From positions 186,001 to 250,000 of the forward strand of contig NZ_BBMC01000003.1 in assembly GCF_000971255.1 (NCBI RefSeq): a stretch of DNA of 64,000 nt, written 5' to 3'. The notes under the pieces are model-generated. The model made no database searches and was not told the origin of the DNA. It worked only from the letters and a program-made list of their open reading frames with translations. How positions within the stretch are numbered: the first letter of the stretch is position 1; every line of letters begins with the position of its first letter. Made by a program: the position numbers and the translations under genes. This document shows positions 24,993 to 36,087 of this stretch, one piece after another. Source of the DNA: Demequina rhizosphaerae. GTDB taxonomy: Bacteria > Actinomycetota > Actinomycetes > Actinomycetales > Demequinaceae.

Positions 24993-26567
24993 ATGACAGG
25001 CACCCCGGCGCGCGACCACACCGCCGACGCGCCCGCGGCCACCGACCCCCGCGTCGCGCGCTCCGTGCCCGAGGGCCTCGACGAGTTCCAGCTGGTCGAG
25101 TACCGGCCCGAGTACCGCGTCGACCTCGAGCGGATCCGCTTCTCGCCGTACTTCTCGCGGCTGTCCGCCGTCACCCAGGTGATCTCGCAGTCGGGAGCGG
25201 GCCTCGCGGTCCACAACCGCCTCACGCACTCCGTCAAGGTGACCGCGGTCGCGCGCGCCATCGCCGTGTCCCTCGCGGGCGACTGGGGCGAGCGGGGCGC
25301 GCTCGTGCGCGACCTCGGCGGCTGCGACGCGGTCGTCGTGCAGGCGGCCGCGAGCGCGCACGACCTGGGCCACCCGCCGTTCGGGCACCTGGGGGAGCAG
25401 ACCCTCGACCGCCTCGCGCGCGAGCGCTTCGGGCTCGAGGAGGGATTCGAGGGCAACGCGCAGACCTTCCGCATCCTCACCCGGCTCGACGAGTACGACC
25501 GCGCCGGCGCGGGCCTCAACCTCACGTCCGCGGTCCGCGCGGCCGTGCTCAAGTACCCGTGGCTGCGCGAGGAGGGCGACGGCTGGTCGCCGGGCCCATA
25601 CACGCCGCGCGGCCTCGCGCCCCGGCGGCCGGGGGAGGGGGCGCGCAAGTTCTCCGCGTACACCCTCGACCTCGACGACATGGACGCCTCGCGGGCCGCG
25701 TTCCCCGTGATCGAGCCTCTCCAGCAGACCGTCGAGTGCTCCGTCATGGACATCGCCGACGACATCGCGTACTCGCTGCACGACCTCGACGACTTCTACC
25801 GCGCGGACCTGCTCAACCAGGCCGCCGTCTCCGCGGAGTTCCGCACGTGGATCCGCGACCGCGCCGCGCTCGCGCGGATCCCGCGCGAGGATCTGGTGCG
25901 CGCGCGCCGCACGCCCGGTCACGGGCTCGAGCTGCTGAGGCGCCGCCTGGTGAGCCACGACCCGTGGATCGCGGGGGACGATGCGTTCGGCGAGTCGGTC
26001 GCGCGCGTCGCCGACGAGGTGGTCGACGGGCTGCTGTCCGTGCCGTACGACGGCTCGCTCGCCGCCGACCGCACGCTCGCGGTCTTCATGGCCGGGTGGA
26101 TCGCGCGCCTCCAGCACTCGATCCAGGTGACGCGCGACCCCGACGTGCGGTCGGGCCACGTGAGCCTCGACGCGGCCGCCTTCCACGACGTCGCGGTGCT
26201 GAAGTTCCTCCAGGAGCGCTTCGTGCTGCACCGCCCCGACCTCGCGGTGTACCAGCGCGGCCAGGCGAGCGTGATCGAGCGGCTCGTCACCAGCTTCGCG
26301 GCGTGGCTCGACGACGACGACGAGGTGCGCCGCGCGCCGCGCCGCCTGCTCGACCTGGTCGAGCTCGCCGCGGAGGACTACCTCAAGGTGCGCGACACCC
26401 GCCCCGAGCTCCTGCCCACCACGGACGCGCACGCGCTGCGCCGCTACGCGACCGGCCGCGGCATCATCGACTACGTCGCGTCCCTCACGGATGCGCAGGC
26501 CATGTCGGTCGCCAACCTCGTCTCGGGGGCGTCCGAGCGGCTGTGGGACGGGGGACAGGGGCTGTAG
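24993..26567 (+). CDS. dgt: Deoxyguanosinetriphosphate triphosphohydrolase-like HD protein
   Basis: Dgt-type enzymes remove triphosphate from dNTPs, tuning nucleotide pools. The 524-residue protein has the HD-domain residues in NRLTHSVKVTAVARAIA and AHDLGHPPFGHLGE, followed by EGNAQTFRIL and MDIADDIAYSLHDLDDFYR, the conserved downstream metal and substrate blocks. Actinobacterial homologues are usually about 420 residues, so this one is long; extra sequence follows the MDIADD block. ATG 24993 has GGAGG 6-8 nt upstream. In many actinobacteria dgt lies near dnaG; here it stands alone before thrS. Confidence 0.9.
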   Translation: MTGTPARDHTADAPAATDPRVARSVPEGLDEFQLVEYRPEYRVDLERIRFSPYFSRLSAVTQVISQSGAGLAVHNRLTHSVKVTAVARAIAVSLAGDWGERGALVRDLGGCDAVVVQAAASAHDLGHPPFGHLGEQTLDRLARERFGLEEGFEGNAQTFRILTRLDEYDRAGAGLNLTSAVRAAVLKYPWLREEGDGWSPGPYTPRGLAPRRPGEGARKFSAYTLDLDDMDASRAAFPVIEPLQQTVECSVMDIADDIAYSLHDLDDFYRADLLNQAAVSAEFRTWIRDRAALARIPREDLVRARRTPGHGLELLRRRLVSHDPWIAGDDAFGESVARVADEVVDGLLSVPYDGSLAADRTLAVFMAGWIARLQHSIQVTRDPDVRSGHVSLDAAAFHDVAVLKFLQERFVLHRPDLAVYQRGQASVIERLVTSFAAWLDDDDEVRRAPRRLLDLVELAAEDYLKVRDTRPELLPTTDAHALRRYATGRGIIDYVASLTDAQAMSVANLVSGASERLWDGGQGL

Positions 26568-26607
26568 ACGACGCCCGGCCGCGGTGACCCGAGGCCCGCC
26601 GGATCGG

Positions 26608-26613
26608 TAGCAT
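26608..26613 (+). promoter_or_regulatory. -10 element (TAGCAT) for the thrS operon
   Basis: TANNNT hexamer 34 bp upstream of the thrS GTG; it is embedded in a copy of the recurrent motif (AGCATCGTCC). The predicted leader is about 28 nt, too short for a T-box. Confidence 0.5.
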
Positions 26614-26647
26614 CGTCCCGTACAACCGAACGTCCAAGGAGTGACCT

Positions 26648-28639
<1,992 letters not shown>

Positions 28640-28643
28640 CGAC

Positions 28644-29186
28644 GTGACGGAGGCCTTCGACGCGGAGACGATGGGAGGGGTCCCGGACGGCTTCGAGCGT
28701 CTGTGGACGCCGCATCGTCTCGCGTACGTCGAGGGCGAGAAGCCCGCGGACCGTCCCGCGGGCTGCCCGCTGTGCAAGAAGGCCGAGTCGGACGACCGCG
28801 AGCACCTCGTGGTGCACCGGGGCGAGCACTGCTACGTCGTGCTCAACCTCTACCCGTACAACCCGGGCCACCTCATGATCTGCCCGTACCGCCACTTCTC
28901 CTGGTACACCGAGTGCACCGACGCGGAGCGCGACGAGATGAGCGCCCTCACGCAGCGGGCCATGCGGGTGCTGAGCAAGGTCAGCGGACCGCAGGGCTAC
29001 AACATCGGCATCAACCAGGGGGGTGCGGGCGGCGCCGGCATCTCGGGCCACCTGCACCAGCACGTGGTGCCGCGCTGGGAGGGGGACACCAACTTCCTCC
29101 CCATCGTGGCGCAGACCAAGGCCATCCCCCAGCTGCTCGACGACACGTGGCGCCGCATCGGCGACGGCTGGAGAGAGGACGACTGA
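28644..29186 (+). CDS. HIT-family nucleotide hydrolase/phosphorylase
   Basis: A histidine-triad protein of 180 residues with the active-site HLHQHVVPRW and the upstream strand block YVVLNLYPYNPGHLMICPYRH. The short CPLC pair near residue 35 may bind zinc. Its counterpart in mycobacteria, encoded between thrS and pgsA, acts as an Ap4A phosphorylase. That activity is the best guess here and rests on gene order plus family. The start is a GTG 4 bp after thrS, with weak ribosome-binding potential, suggesting coupling. Ap4A is a side-product of aminoacyl-tRNA synthetases, a plausible reason for the linkage. Confidence 0.9.
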   Translation: MTEAFDAETMGGVPDGFERLWTPHRLAYVEGEKPADRPAGCPLCKKAESDDREHLVVHRGEHCYVVLNLYPYNPGHLMICPYRHFSWYTECTDAERDEMSALTQRAMRVLSKVSGPQGYNIGINQGGAGGAGISGHLHQHVVPRWEGDTNFLPIVAQTKAIPQLLDDTWRRIGDGWREDD

Positions 29187-29846
29187 ATGCTCGGCAGGCT
29201 CCGGCCCTACATGGCCGCCCTGTGGCAGGCGCCCGCGCGCTTCCTGCTCGCCCGGGGGATCCACCCCAACGTCATGACGGTCATCGGCACGGTCGGTGTC
29301 GTGCTGGGCGCCGTGCTGTTCTTCCCGCACGGCGGCATCTGGCTGTTCTGGGGCACGCTGTTCATCACGTTCTTCGTGGTGACGGACATGCTCGACGGCA
29401 CGATGGCGCGGCTGGGCGGCAAGAGCTCGCGGCTCGGCGCGTTCCTCGACTCGACCCTCGACCGCGTGGCGGACGCCGCGATCTTCGGCACGCTCACCTG
29501 GGTGTTCATCGACATCGACCGTCCCACCGCGCTGGGCGCGCTGCTGTGCCTCGCGATCGGCTCGCTCGTGCCGTACGCGCGCGCCAAGGCCGAGGGCATG
29601 GGCGTCGCCGCGAACTTCGGGCTCGCTGAGCGCTCCGACCGCCTGGTGATCTCGCTCGTCGCGACCGGCTTCTACGGGCTCGGGCTGTTCCCGCTGTGGG
29701 TCCTCACCGCGGCGCTGTGGATCCTCACGGTCCTCGCGGCGATCACGGTCGGCCAGCGCATCTGGGCCGTGGTGCGCCAGGCGCGCCGGCACCCCGAGTG
29801 GAACGCGCGCCTCGACGGCCAGCCCCAGCCGTACCCGCACGAATGA
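29187..29846 (+). CDS. pgsA: CDP-alcohol phosphatidyltransferase (phosphatidylinositol phosphate synthase type)
   Basis: An integral membrane enzyme joining CDP-diacylglycerol to an alcohol; in this operon the expected product is phosphatidylinositol phosphate. The 219-residue protein has the CDP-OH-P signature within DMLDGTMARLGGKSSRLG followed by AFLDSTLDRVAD, matching DxxDGxxARxxxxxxxxGxxxDxxxD. About five to six hydrophobic helices are visible. The ATG starts immediately after the HIT stop with no gap, and its own stop overlaps the next gene (ATGA). Specificity for inositol 3-phosphate is inferred from the adjacent acyltransferase and pimA. Confidence 0.92.
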   Translation: MLGRLRPYMAALWQAPARFLLARGIHPNVMTVIGTVGVVLGAVLFFPHGGIWLFWGTLFITFFVVTDMLDGTMARLGGKSSRLGAFLDSTLDRVADAAIFGTLTWVFIDIDRPTALGALLCLAIGSLVPYARAKAEGMGVAANFGLAERSDRLVISLVATGFYGLGLFPLWVLTAALWILTVLAAITVGQRIWAVVRQARRHPEWNARLDGQPQPYPHE

Positions 29847-30739
29847 ACGGATTCCTGCTCGCGTTCCGCGCCTCGCGCTACGCGCCCCGCTCGCTCACCC
29901 GCGCCCTCATCTGGACCGGCACCATGGTCCAGTGGGCGCGCCACGCCAAGCCCGCGCGCCGGCTCGAGGACAACCTCCACCGGGTGACCGGGCTGCAGGG
30001 GGCCGAGCTGCGCGCGCTGTCGCGCCGGGGCATGGCCTCGACCGCGCGCTACTACGCCGAGACGTTCGAGCTCGGGCGCATGTCGCCGCGGTCCGTCGAC
30101 GCGCGCGTCCGCGTCGAGGACCCGCACGGCGCGCTGGCGAGGATCGCCGAGGACGGCCGCGCCGTCCTCGCGCTGTCGCACTCCGGCAACTGGGACCTCG
30201 TGGGCGCGTACGCGTGCCGCCACATCCTGCCCGTGGTGTCGGTCGCGGAGGTCCTCAAGCCCCGCGAGGTCTTCGACGAGTTCGTCGCGCTCCGCGAGAA
30301 GGTCGGCATGCGCATCCTCGGCCACGAGGGCGGATCGACGTTCCGCGAGCTCATCCGGATCGGCCGCAACGACCGCGCGATCGTCTGCCTGCTGGCCGAC
30401 CGCGACCTGTCCGGCTCGGGCATCGAGGTCGAGATGTGGGGCCACGGCGTCAAGGTCGCGCCCGGACCGGCCGCGCTGTCCGCGGCCGTCGGCTCGCCGC
30501 TCATCCCGGTGCACGTCCACTACGAGCGGCTGCACGGCCGGCAGCGCCTGCGGGCCCGCTCGCGCTGGGGGACCGTGCTCCGCTTCGGACCCGTCACCGA
30601 CCCCGCCGACGCGCCCGCCGACGACCGCGTCGGCCACCTCACGCGCGCGTGGGTACAGTTCATGAGCGAGTCCATCCGGGAGCATCCCGAGGACTGGCAC
30701 ATGCTGCAGCGGTTCGGATGGACGGAGACCCACGGGTGA
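29843..30739 (+). CDS. Phosphatidylinositol mannoside acyltransferase (LpxL-like family)
   Basis: A membrane-associated acyltransferase of the lipid A biosynthesis family. Its mycobacterial counterpart PatA acylates the mannose of PIM. The 298-residue protein has the catalytic HX4D motif in LSHSGNWDLVGAY at about residues 110-122 and a downstream GGSTFRELIRIGRND and LADRDLSGSG region, typical of the family. The ATG overlaps the pgsA stop and the stop overlaps pimA as GTGA. The order pgsA-acyltransferase-pimA matches the PIM locus of mycobacteria and other actinobacteria. Confidence 0.9.
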   Translation: MNGFLLAFRASRYAPRSLTRALIWTGTMVQWARHAKPARRLEDNLHRVTGLQGAELRALSRRGMASTARYYAETFELGRMSPRSVDARVRVEDPHGALARIAEDGRAVLALSHSGNWDLVGAYACRHILPVVSVAEVLKPREVFDEFVALREKVGMRILGHEGGSTFRELIRIGRNDRAIVCLLADRDLSGSGIEVEMWGHGVKVAPGPAALSAAVGSPLIPVHVHYERLHGRQRLRARSRWGTVLRFGPVTDPADAPADDRVGHLTRAWVQFMSESIREHPEDWHMLQRFGWTETHG

Positions 30740-31890
30740 GGATCGGCATCGTCTGCCCGTACTCGCTCGACCGGCCCGGCGGCGTCCAGCTCCACGTGCT
30801 CGACCTCGCCAAGGCGCTGATGGACCGGGGGCACGAGGTCTCCGTGCTCGCGCCTGCGGCCAAGGACACGCCCGTGCCCGCCTACGTGTCGAGCGCCGGC
30901 CGGTCCGTGCCCATCCGCTACAACGGCTCGACCGCGCGCCTCACGTTCGGCCTCATGGCCGCGAGCCGCGTGCGCGAGTGGCTCAAGCTGGGCCACTTCG
31001 ACGTGGTGCACCTGCACGAGCCCGGCGCCCCCTCGCTCAGCGTCATCGCGATGTGGGCGCGCGTGGGCCCGACCGTCGCGACCTTCCACTCGTCCCAGTC
31101 CGAGTCCGTCGCGATGCGGCTCGGCAAGCCGTGGATCAAGCCCGGCTACGAGGAGCTCGACGCGCGCATCGCGGTGTCGCCCTCCGCGGCCGCCACCATC
31201 CGCGATCACCTGCGCGTCCAGGCGACCCACATCATCCCCAACGGCGTCGACACGTCCCGCTACGTGCGGGCGCGCTCCGACAAGCGCTGGGAGGGCACGC
31301 GCGAGGCGCCGACGATCGGCATCCTCGGACGCCTCGACGAGCCCCGCAAGGGCCTCGAGGACCTGCTCGCCGCGATCCCCGCCGTGCGCGCGCGCCACCC
31401 GCACGCCCGGTTCCTCGTGGCCGGCCGCTTCTCTGACCGCATCGCCGCGAAGGCCGCCCGCGCCGGCGCCGAGGTGGTGGGGGAGCTCGACGAGGACCAG
31501 AAGGCGCGCTTCATGGCCTCGGTCGACATCTACTGCGCCCCCAACACGGGAGGCGAGAGCTTCGGCATCGTCCTGGTCGAGGCGATGGCGGCGGGCGCCG
31601 CCGTCGTCGCCTCCGACCTCACGGCCTTCATGGACGTGTCGACGATCGCCGACGGCGGCCACGCGGCCGCGCACCACGCGGTGGGCGACCCGGCGTCGCT
31701 CGCCGCGCGCATCAACGAGCTGCTCGACGACCCCGCGGGTCGCGAGGAGCTGGCCGAGCGCGGACGCGAATGCGCGGCCGCCTTCGACTGGTCCAATGTC
31801 GCACCACGCGTCGAGGAGACGTACCGCGACGCCATTAGGATGGACGCCGAGTTCCATCCCCATCCGACGAAGGACGTCAGCACCCCATGA
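30736..31890 (+). CDS. pimA: Phosphatidylinositol alpha-mannosyltransferase
   Basis: PimA is a GT4 glycosyltransferase that transfers mannose from GDP-mannose to phosphatidylinositol on the inner leaflet, the first PIM step. The 384-residue GT-B protein starts [21 protein letters not shown], with the glycine loop near residues 14-17. It has [13 protein letters not shown], the conserved HSSQSE and [10 protein letters not shown] segments, and the nucleotide-sugar motif [18 protein letters not shown], an EX7E variant. The GTG start overlaps the acyltransferase stop, and the gene's own stop overlaps pdxS (ATGA). Confidence 0.93.
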   Translation: MRIGIVCPYSLDRPGGVQLHVLDLAKALMDRGHEVSVLAPAAKDTPVPAYVSSAGRSVPIRYNGSTARLTFGLMAASRVREWLKLGHFDVVHLHEPGAPSLSVIAMWARVGPTVATFHSSQSESVAMRLGKPWIKPGYEELDARIAVSPSAAATIRDHLRVQATHIIPNGVDTSRYVRARSDKRWEGTREAPTIGILGRLDEPRKGLEDLLAAIPAVRARHPHARFLVAGRFSDRIAAKAARAGAEVVGELDEDQKARFMASVDIYCAPNTGGESFGIVLVEAMAAGAAVVASDLTAFMDVSTIADGGHAAAHHAVGDPASLAARINELLDDPAGREELAERGRECAAAFDWSNVAPRVEETYRDAIRMDAEFHPHPTKDVSTP

Positions 31891-32795
31891 CCACCACCGA
31901 TGAGACCACGAAGCCCCAGGTAGGCACCGACCTTGTGAAGCGCGGCATGGCCGAGATGCTCAAGGGCGGCGTCATCATGGACGTGGTCACCCCCGAGCAG
32001 GCGAAGATCGCGGAGGACGCCGGCGCCGTCGCCGTCATGGCGCTCGAGCGCGTCCCCGCCGACATCCGCGCGCAGGGCGGCGTCTCCCGCATGAGCGACC
32101 CGGACATGATCCAGGGCATCATCGACGCCGTCTCGATCCCCGTCATGGCGAAGGCGCGCATCGGCCACTTCGTCGAGGCGCAGGTCCTCGAGAGCCTCGG
32201 CGTCGACTACATCGACGAGTCCGAGGTGCTCACCCCGGCCGACTACACGCACCACATCGACAAGTGGAACTACACCGTGCCGTTCGTGTGCGGCGCCACC
32301 AACCTGGGCGAGGCGCTGCGCCGCATCTCCGAGGGCGCGGCCATGATCCGCTCGAAGGGCGAGGCCGGCACCGGCGACGTGTCGAACGCCACCACCCACA
32401 TGCGCAAGATCCGCGCCGAGATCAAGGCCCTCACGGCCCTGCCCGAGGACGAGCTGTACGTCGCGGCCAAGGAGCTCCAGGCGCCGCTGCCGCTCGTGCA
32501 GGAGATCGCCAAGACCGGCAAGCTGCCCGTCGTGCTCTTCACCGCGGGCGGCATCGCCACCCCGGCGGACGCCGCGATGATGATGCAGCTCGGCGCCGAG
32601 GGCGTCTTCGTGGGTTCCGGCATCTTCAAGTCGGGCGACCCCGCGACCCGCGCGAAGGCGATCGTCAAGGCGACCACCTTCTTCGACGACCCGGCGGTCA
32701 TCGCGGACGTGTCGCGCGGCCTGGGCGAGGCGATGGTCGGCATCAACGTGGACGAGATCCCGGAGCCGCACCGCCTCGCCGAGCGCGGCTGGTAA
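31887..32795 (+). CDS. pdxS: Pyridoxal 5'-phosphate synthase subunit PdxS
   Basis: PdxS makes PLP from ribose 5-phosphate, glyceraldehyde 3-phosphate and ammonia supplied by PdxT. The 302-residue protein is highly conserved: [17 protein letters not shown] with the first catalytic lysine region, [25 protein letters not shown] with the imine-forming lysine, [11 protein letters not shown] phosphate loop and [16 protein letters not shown]. The start overlaps the pimA stop (ATGA), with AAGGA 11 nt upstream. It is separated from pdxT by a Nudix gene. Confidence 0.97.
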   Translation: MTTTDETTKPQVGTDLVKRGMAEMLKGGVIMDVVTPEQAKIAEDAGAVAVMALERVPADIRAQGGVSRMSDPDMIQGIIDAVSIPVMAKARIGHFVEAQVLESLGVDYIDESEVLTPADYTHHIDKWNYTVPFVCGATNLGEALRRISEGAAMIRSKGEAGTGDVSNATTHMRKIRAEIKALTALPEDELYVAAKELQAPLPLVQEIAKTGKLPVVLFTAGGIATPADAAMMMQLGAEGVFVGSGIFKSGDPATRAKAIVKATTFFDDPAVIADVSRGLGEAMVGINVDEIPEPHRLAERGW

Positions 32796-32817
32796 GCACG
32801 GGCTGAGCCACGCACGT

Positions 32818-33339
32818 ATGGGCGCCGCGTCGGGGGATCGCATCCACCGCCGCGGCGCCCGCGTGCTGCTCGTCTCCCACGCCGCCGGGGAGCCCCGGCT
32901 CCTGATGGTGCGCGGCCACGACCCGCACGATCCCGACCGCTTCTTCTGGTTCACCCCGGGCGGCGGGCTCGAGGAGGGGGAGACGATGCGCGCCGCCGCG
33001 GTCCGCGAGCTCGCCGAGGAGACGGGGCACGTCCTCGAGACCCACGAGCTGGTGGGGCCGGTGTGGCGCCGCACCGCGGTCTTCGACTTCGCGTCGCGGC
33101 CGTACACGCAGTTCGAGGAGATCTACGTCGGGCTGCACGTGCACGCCGAGCGGCGCGACCGCACGGCCGAGGAGTGGACCGAGATCGAGCTGGAGACCAT
33201 CGACGAGGTGGCCTGGCTGACCGAGAGCGAGCTGCGGGAGTCGCCCATCGAGGTGTTCCCCGCGCAGCTCCGCGAGACCTGGGCGTGGTTCCTCGAATGG
33301 GACGGCGTCACGAGAGACCTGGGAGAGGTGGACGAATGA
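32818..33339 (+). CDS. Nudix hydrolase
   Basis: A 173-residue Nudix protein with a full Nudix box: [20 protein letters not shown] followed by ETG, at about residues 43-65. These enzymes hydrolyse nucleoside diphosphates linked to another moiety; the substrate cannot be read from the sequence. It begins 22 bp after pdxS with a poor ribosome-binding site, and its stop overlaps pdxT as ATGA, so it belongs to the operon. A Nudix gene after pimA is also found in mycobacteria. Confidence 0.9.
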   Translation: MGAASGDRIHRRGARVLLVSHAAGEPRLLMVRGHDPHDPDRFFWFTPGGGLEEGETMRAAAVRELAEETGHVLETHELVGPVWRRTAVFDFASRPYTQFEEIYVGLHVHAERRDRTAEEWTEIELETIDEVAWLTESELRESPIEVFPAQLRETWAWFLEWDGVTRDLGEVDE

Positions 33340-33935
33340 GCACCGTGGGCGTGCTGGCCCTGCAGGGCGACGTGCGGGAGCACCTGGCCGCGGCGACGCG
33401 CGTGGGGGCGACCGCGATCGGCGTGCGCCGCCTCGCGGAGCTCGAGTCCGTGGACGCGCTCATCATCCCCGGCGGCGAGTCGACGACGATCGACAAGCTG
33501 CTGCGGGCCTTCGACCTCTTCGCGCCGCTGAAGGAGCGCATCCACGCCGGGATGCCGGTGATGGGCTCGTGCGCCGGCATGATCATGCTCGCCACGGAGC
33601 TCGTCGGCGGGATCGAGGGCCAGCAGTCGCTCGCCGCGATCCCCATGACCGTGCGCCGCAACGCGTTCGGCCGCCAGGTCGACTCGGCCGAGACCGAGCT
33701 CGTGTGGGAGCCCGACGGCTCGCGCATGCATGCGACCTTCATCCGCGCGCCGTGGGTCGAGGCGTGCTCGCCGGAGGTGGAGGTGCTCGCGACCGCCGCC
33801 GGCCCCGACGGCACCCGCCATCCGGTGGCCGTACGCCACGGCTCCGCGATCGCGACGAGCTTCCACCCCGAGATCGCCGCGCCGGGCGCCGTGCCCGACG
33901 ACCGCGTGCATAGGCTGCTGCTCGACCTGATCTAG
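33336..33935 (+). CDS. pdxT: Pyridoxal 5'-phosphate synthase glutaminase subunit PdxT
   Basis: PdxT is the class I glutaminase that delivers ammonia to PdxS. The 199-residue protein shows [24 protein letters not shown], the nucleophile GSCAGMIML and the His-Glu dyad SFHPEIA, so the catalytic triad is complete. The ATG overlaps the Nudix stop. It ends the thrS-initiated run of overlapping genes; yebC follows after 105 bp with its own promoter. Confidence 0.96.
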   Translation: MSTVGVLALQGDVREHLAAATRVGATAIGVRRLAELESVDALIIPGGESTTIDKLLRAFDLFAPLKERIHAGMPVMGSCAGMIMLATELVGGIEGQQSLAAIPMTVRRNAFGRQVDSAETELVWEPDGSRMHATFIRAPWVEACSPEVEVLATAAGPDGTRHPVAVRHGSAIATSFHPEIAAPGAVPDDRVHRLLLDLI

Positions 33936-33996
33936 GAACGGCGCGAGCCGCGCCTCAGCGCGGCCCGGCCGCCGCATCGTCCCTCTCCGCGGGCAC

Positions 33997-34002
33997 TACA
34001 CT
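33997..34002 (+). promoter_or_regulatory. -10 element (TACACT) for yebC
   Basis: TANNNT hexamer 39 bp upstream of the yebC GTG, giving a leader of about 32 nt with GAGGAG. A copy of the recurrent decamer lies just upstream at 33974-33983. Confidence 0.55.
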
Positions 34003-34040
34003 GGATGGGATTCCAGACCGACTTTCGACGAGGAGCACAC

Positions 34041-34796
34041 GTGTCCGGGCATTCCAAGTGGGCGACGACCAAGCACAAGAAGGCCGCGATCGACGCCAAG
34101 CGCGGCAAGCTGTTCGCCAAGCTCATCAAGAACATCGAGGTCGCGGCGCGCGTGGGCGGCGGCGACCCGGCCGGCAACCCGACGCTGTTCGACGCGATCC
34201 AGAAGGCCAAGAAGTCGTCCGTCCCGAACGACAACATCGACCGCGCCGTCAAGCGCGGCTCCGGTGAGGACGCGGACGGCGTCGACTACGAGACCATCAT
34301 GTACGAGGGCTACGGCCCCGGAGGCGTCGCGGTCCTCATCGAGTGCCTCACCGACAACCGCAACCGTGCGGCCACCGAGGTCCGCGTGGGCCTCACCCGC
34401 AACAACGGCACGCTCGCGGACCCGGGCTCGGTGTCCTACCTGTTCTCGCGCAAGGGCCAGGTGATCGTCTCCAAGGAGGGCGACGTCTCCGAGGACGACC
34501 TCATGGAGGCGACCCTCGAGGCCGGCGCGGAGGAGATCAACGACCTCGGCGACGTCTTCGAGATCATCTCCGAGGCCACCGACTTCGTCGCGGTGCGCTC
34601 CGCCCTCCAGGAGGCGGGCATCGACTACGAGAGCGCGGAGGCCACCTTCATGCCCTCGATGAAGATCGAGCTCGACGTGGAGGGCGCCAAGAAGATGCTG
34701 CGCCTCATCGACGCCCTCGAGGACTCGGACGACGTCCAGAACGTGTGGGCGAACTTCGACGCGTCCGACGAGGTGCTCGAGGCCGCCCAGGCGTAA
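34041..34796 (+). CDS. YebC/PmpR family protein
   Basis: A 251-residue YebC-family protein, once labelled a transcription regulator and in some bacteria linked to translation through proline stretches. It shows [23 protein letters not shown] at the N-terminus in pieces [15 protein letters not shown] and [34 protein letters not shown], and [19 protein letters not shown]. The GTG start has GAGGAG 5 nt upstream. It lies directly before ruvC, the usual bacterial arrangement, with 24 bp between them. Confidence 0.95.
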   Translation: MSGHSKWATTKHKKAAIDAKRGKLFAKLIKNIEVAARVGGGDPAGNPTLFDAIQKAKKSSVPNDNIDRAVKRGSGEDADGVDYETIMYEGYGPGGVAVLIECLTDNRNRAATEVRVGLTRNNGTLADPGSVSYLFSRKGQVIVSKEGDVSEDDLMEATLEAGAEEINDLGDVFEIISEATDFVAVRSALQEAGIDYESAEATFMPSMKIELDVEGAKKMLRLIDALEDSDDVQNVWANFDASDEVLEAAQA

Positions 34797-34820
34797 CCCG
34801 GCGAACACGGCGGGGGGACG

Positions 34821-35375
34821 ATGCGCATCCTGGGGATCGACCCGGGCCTGACCCGGTGCGGCCTCGGCATGGTCGAGTCCGGCGCGGCGCGCCGCGTCAC
34901 GATGCTCGACGTCCGCGTCGCGACCTCCCCGTCCACGCTCGAGACGCCCGCGCGTCTCGCCCAGATCGCGACGGTCCTCGAGGCGATGCTCGACGAGCAT
35001 GAGCCCGAGGCCGTCGCGATGGAGCGCATCTTCGCGCGCTCCGACGTGTCCACGATCATGGGCACCGCGCAGGTCTCCGGCGTGATCATGCTCGCCGCCG
35101 AGCGGCGCGGCCTGCCGCTCACCCTCTACACGCCGTCCGAGGTCAAGGCCGCCGTCACCGGCAACGGCCGCGCCGACAAGGCGCAGGTCACCACCATGGT
35201 GACGCGCCTGCTCGGGCTGGACGAGGCCCCGCGGCCGGCCGATGCGGCGGACGCCCTCGCGATCGCGATCGCCCACGCGTGGCGCGGCGCGGCGGCCCCC
35301 GTGGGCTCCGCGGCCACCACCCCCGCGCAGCGGCGGTGGGCCGAGGCGGAGAAGGCGGCGCGCCGCAGGGGATAG
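34821..35375 (+). CDS. ruvC: Holliday junction endodeoxyribonuclease RuvC
   Basis: RuvC resolves Holliday junctions in recombination and repair. The 184-residue protein begins RILGIDPGLTRCGLG (first catalytic Asp), has AMERIFARSDV (Glu) and the terminal acidic pair in RPADAADALAIAIAHAW. The ATG lies inside a copy of the recurrent decamer (34815-34824), so the motif overlaps the start codon. RuvA follows 121 bp later behind its own promoter and LexA-like box. Confidence 0.95.
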   Translation: MRILGIDPGLTRCGLGMVESGAARRVTMLDVRVATSPSTLETPARLAQIATVLEAMLDEHEPEAVAMERIFARSDVSTIMGTAQVSGVIMLAAERRGLPLTLYTPSEVKAAVTGNGRADKAQVTTMVTRLLGLDEAPRPADAADALAIAIAHAWRGAAAPVGSAATTPAQRRWAEAEKAARRRG

Positions 35376-35460
35376 CGCGGCGCCGTGCCCGGTGGCCGGC
35401 CGCACGCGTCCCGCACGAGACACGCCCGCCCGGGCGCAGGGAGATGTCCCACCCATCCGC

Positions 35461-35484
35461 TAGCCTGTTCGCACAGGTGTTCGA
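35461..35484 (+). promoter_or_regulatory. ruvAB promoter with LexA-type SOS box
   Basis: TAGCCT (35461-35466) is a TANNNT -10 element. TCGCACAGGTGTTCGA (35469-35484) follows it, matching the actinobacterial LexA consensus TCGAACNNNNGTTCGA at all but one defined base. The box covers the predicted transcription start, 13 bp before the ruvA GTG, so LexA would block initiation. Confidence 0.8.
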
Positions 35485-35496
35485 AAGGGGAGCCGG

Positions 35497-36087
35497 GTGA
35501 TCGCGCAGCTGTCGGGAACCGTCGCGCACGCGGGGGCCGCCTCGCTCGTGCTGGACGTCCAGGGCGTGGGGTACCGCGTCCTGTCGACGCCGGCCACGCT
35601 GGCGGAGCTCCGCACCGGTCTCGACGCCACGCTCCACACGCAGCTCGTGGTGCGCGAGGACTCGATGACGTTGTTCGGCTTCCTCACGTCGGGGGAGCGC
35701 GACATGTTCGAGCAGCTCCAGGGCGTCTCCGGCGTCGGCGCGAAGCTCGCCCTCGCGATGCTCGCCGTGCACTCGCCCGAGGCCCTCGCCGGCGCCGTCG
35801 CCGCCGGCGACCAGAAGGCGCTCACCAAGGTCCCCGGCATCGGCCCCAAGGTGGCCGCGCGGCTCCTGCTCGAGCTCGGCGGCAAGCTGGTGCTGCCGGA
35901 CGATGCGCCGGGCGCCCCGGCGGCGGACGCGCGCGGCGAGGTCGTCGAGGCGCTCGTGGGCCTGGGCTACCCGGCCAAGCAGGCCCAGGCCGCGGTCGAC
36001 GCCGTGGCCGAGGAGCCGCTCGCGCCGGGGGAGACCGCCGGTGCCCTGAGGGCCGCGCTCAAGCACCTGGGAGGCACGCGTGGATGA
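35497..36087 (+). CDS. ruvA: Holliday junction branch migration protein RuvA
   Basis: RuvA binds Holliday junctions and loads RuvB. The 196-residue protein has the N-terminal OB domain ([21 protein letters not shown]), the acidic-pin region, tandem helix-hairpin-helix motifs [16 protein letters not shown] and [19 protein letters not shown], and the C-terminal RuvB-binding domain ([20 protein letters not shown]). The GTG start has AAGGGGAG upstream and overlaps an SOS box region. It overlaps ruvB by 8 bp. Confidence 0.96.
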   Translation: MIAQLSGTVAHAGAASLVLDVQGVGYRVLSTPATLAELRTGLDATLHTQLVVREDSMTLFGFLTSGERDMFEQLQGVSGVGAKLALAMLAVHSPEALAGAVAAGDQKALTKVPGIGPKVAARLLLELGGKLVLPDDAPGAPAADARGEVVEALVGLGYPAKQAQAAVDAVAEEPLAPGETAGALRAALKHLGGTRG

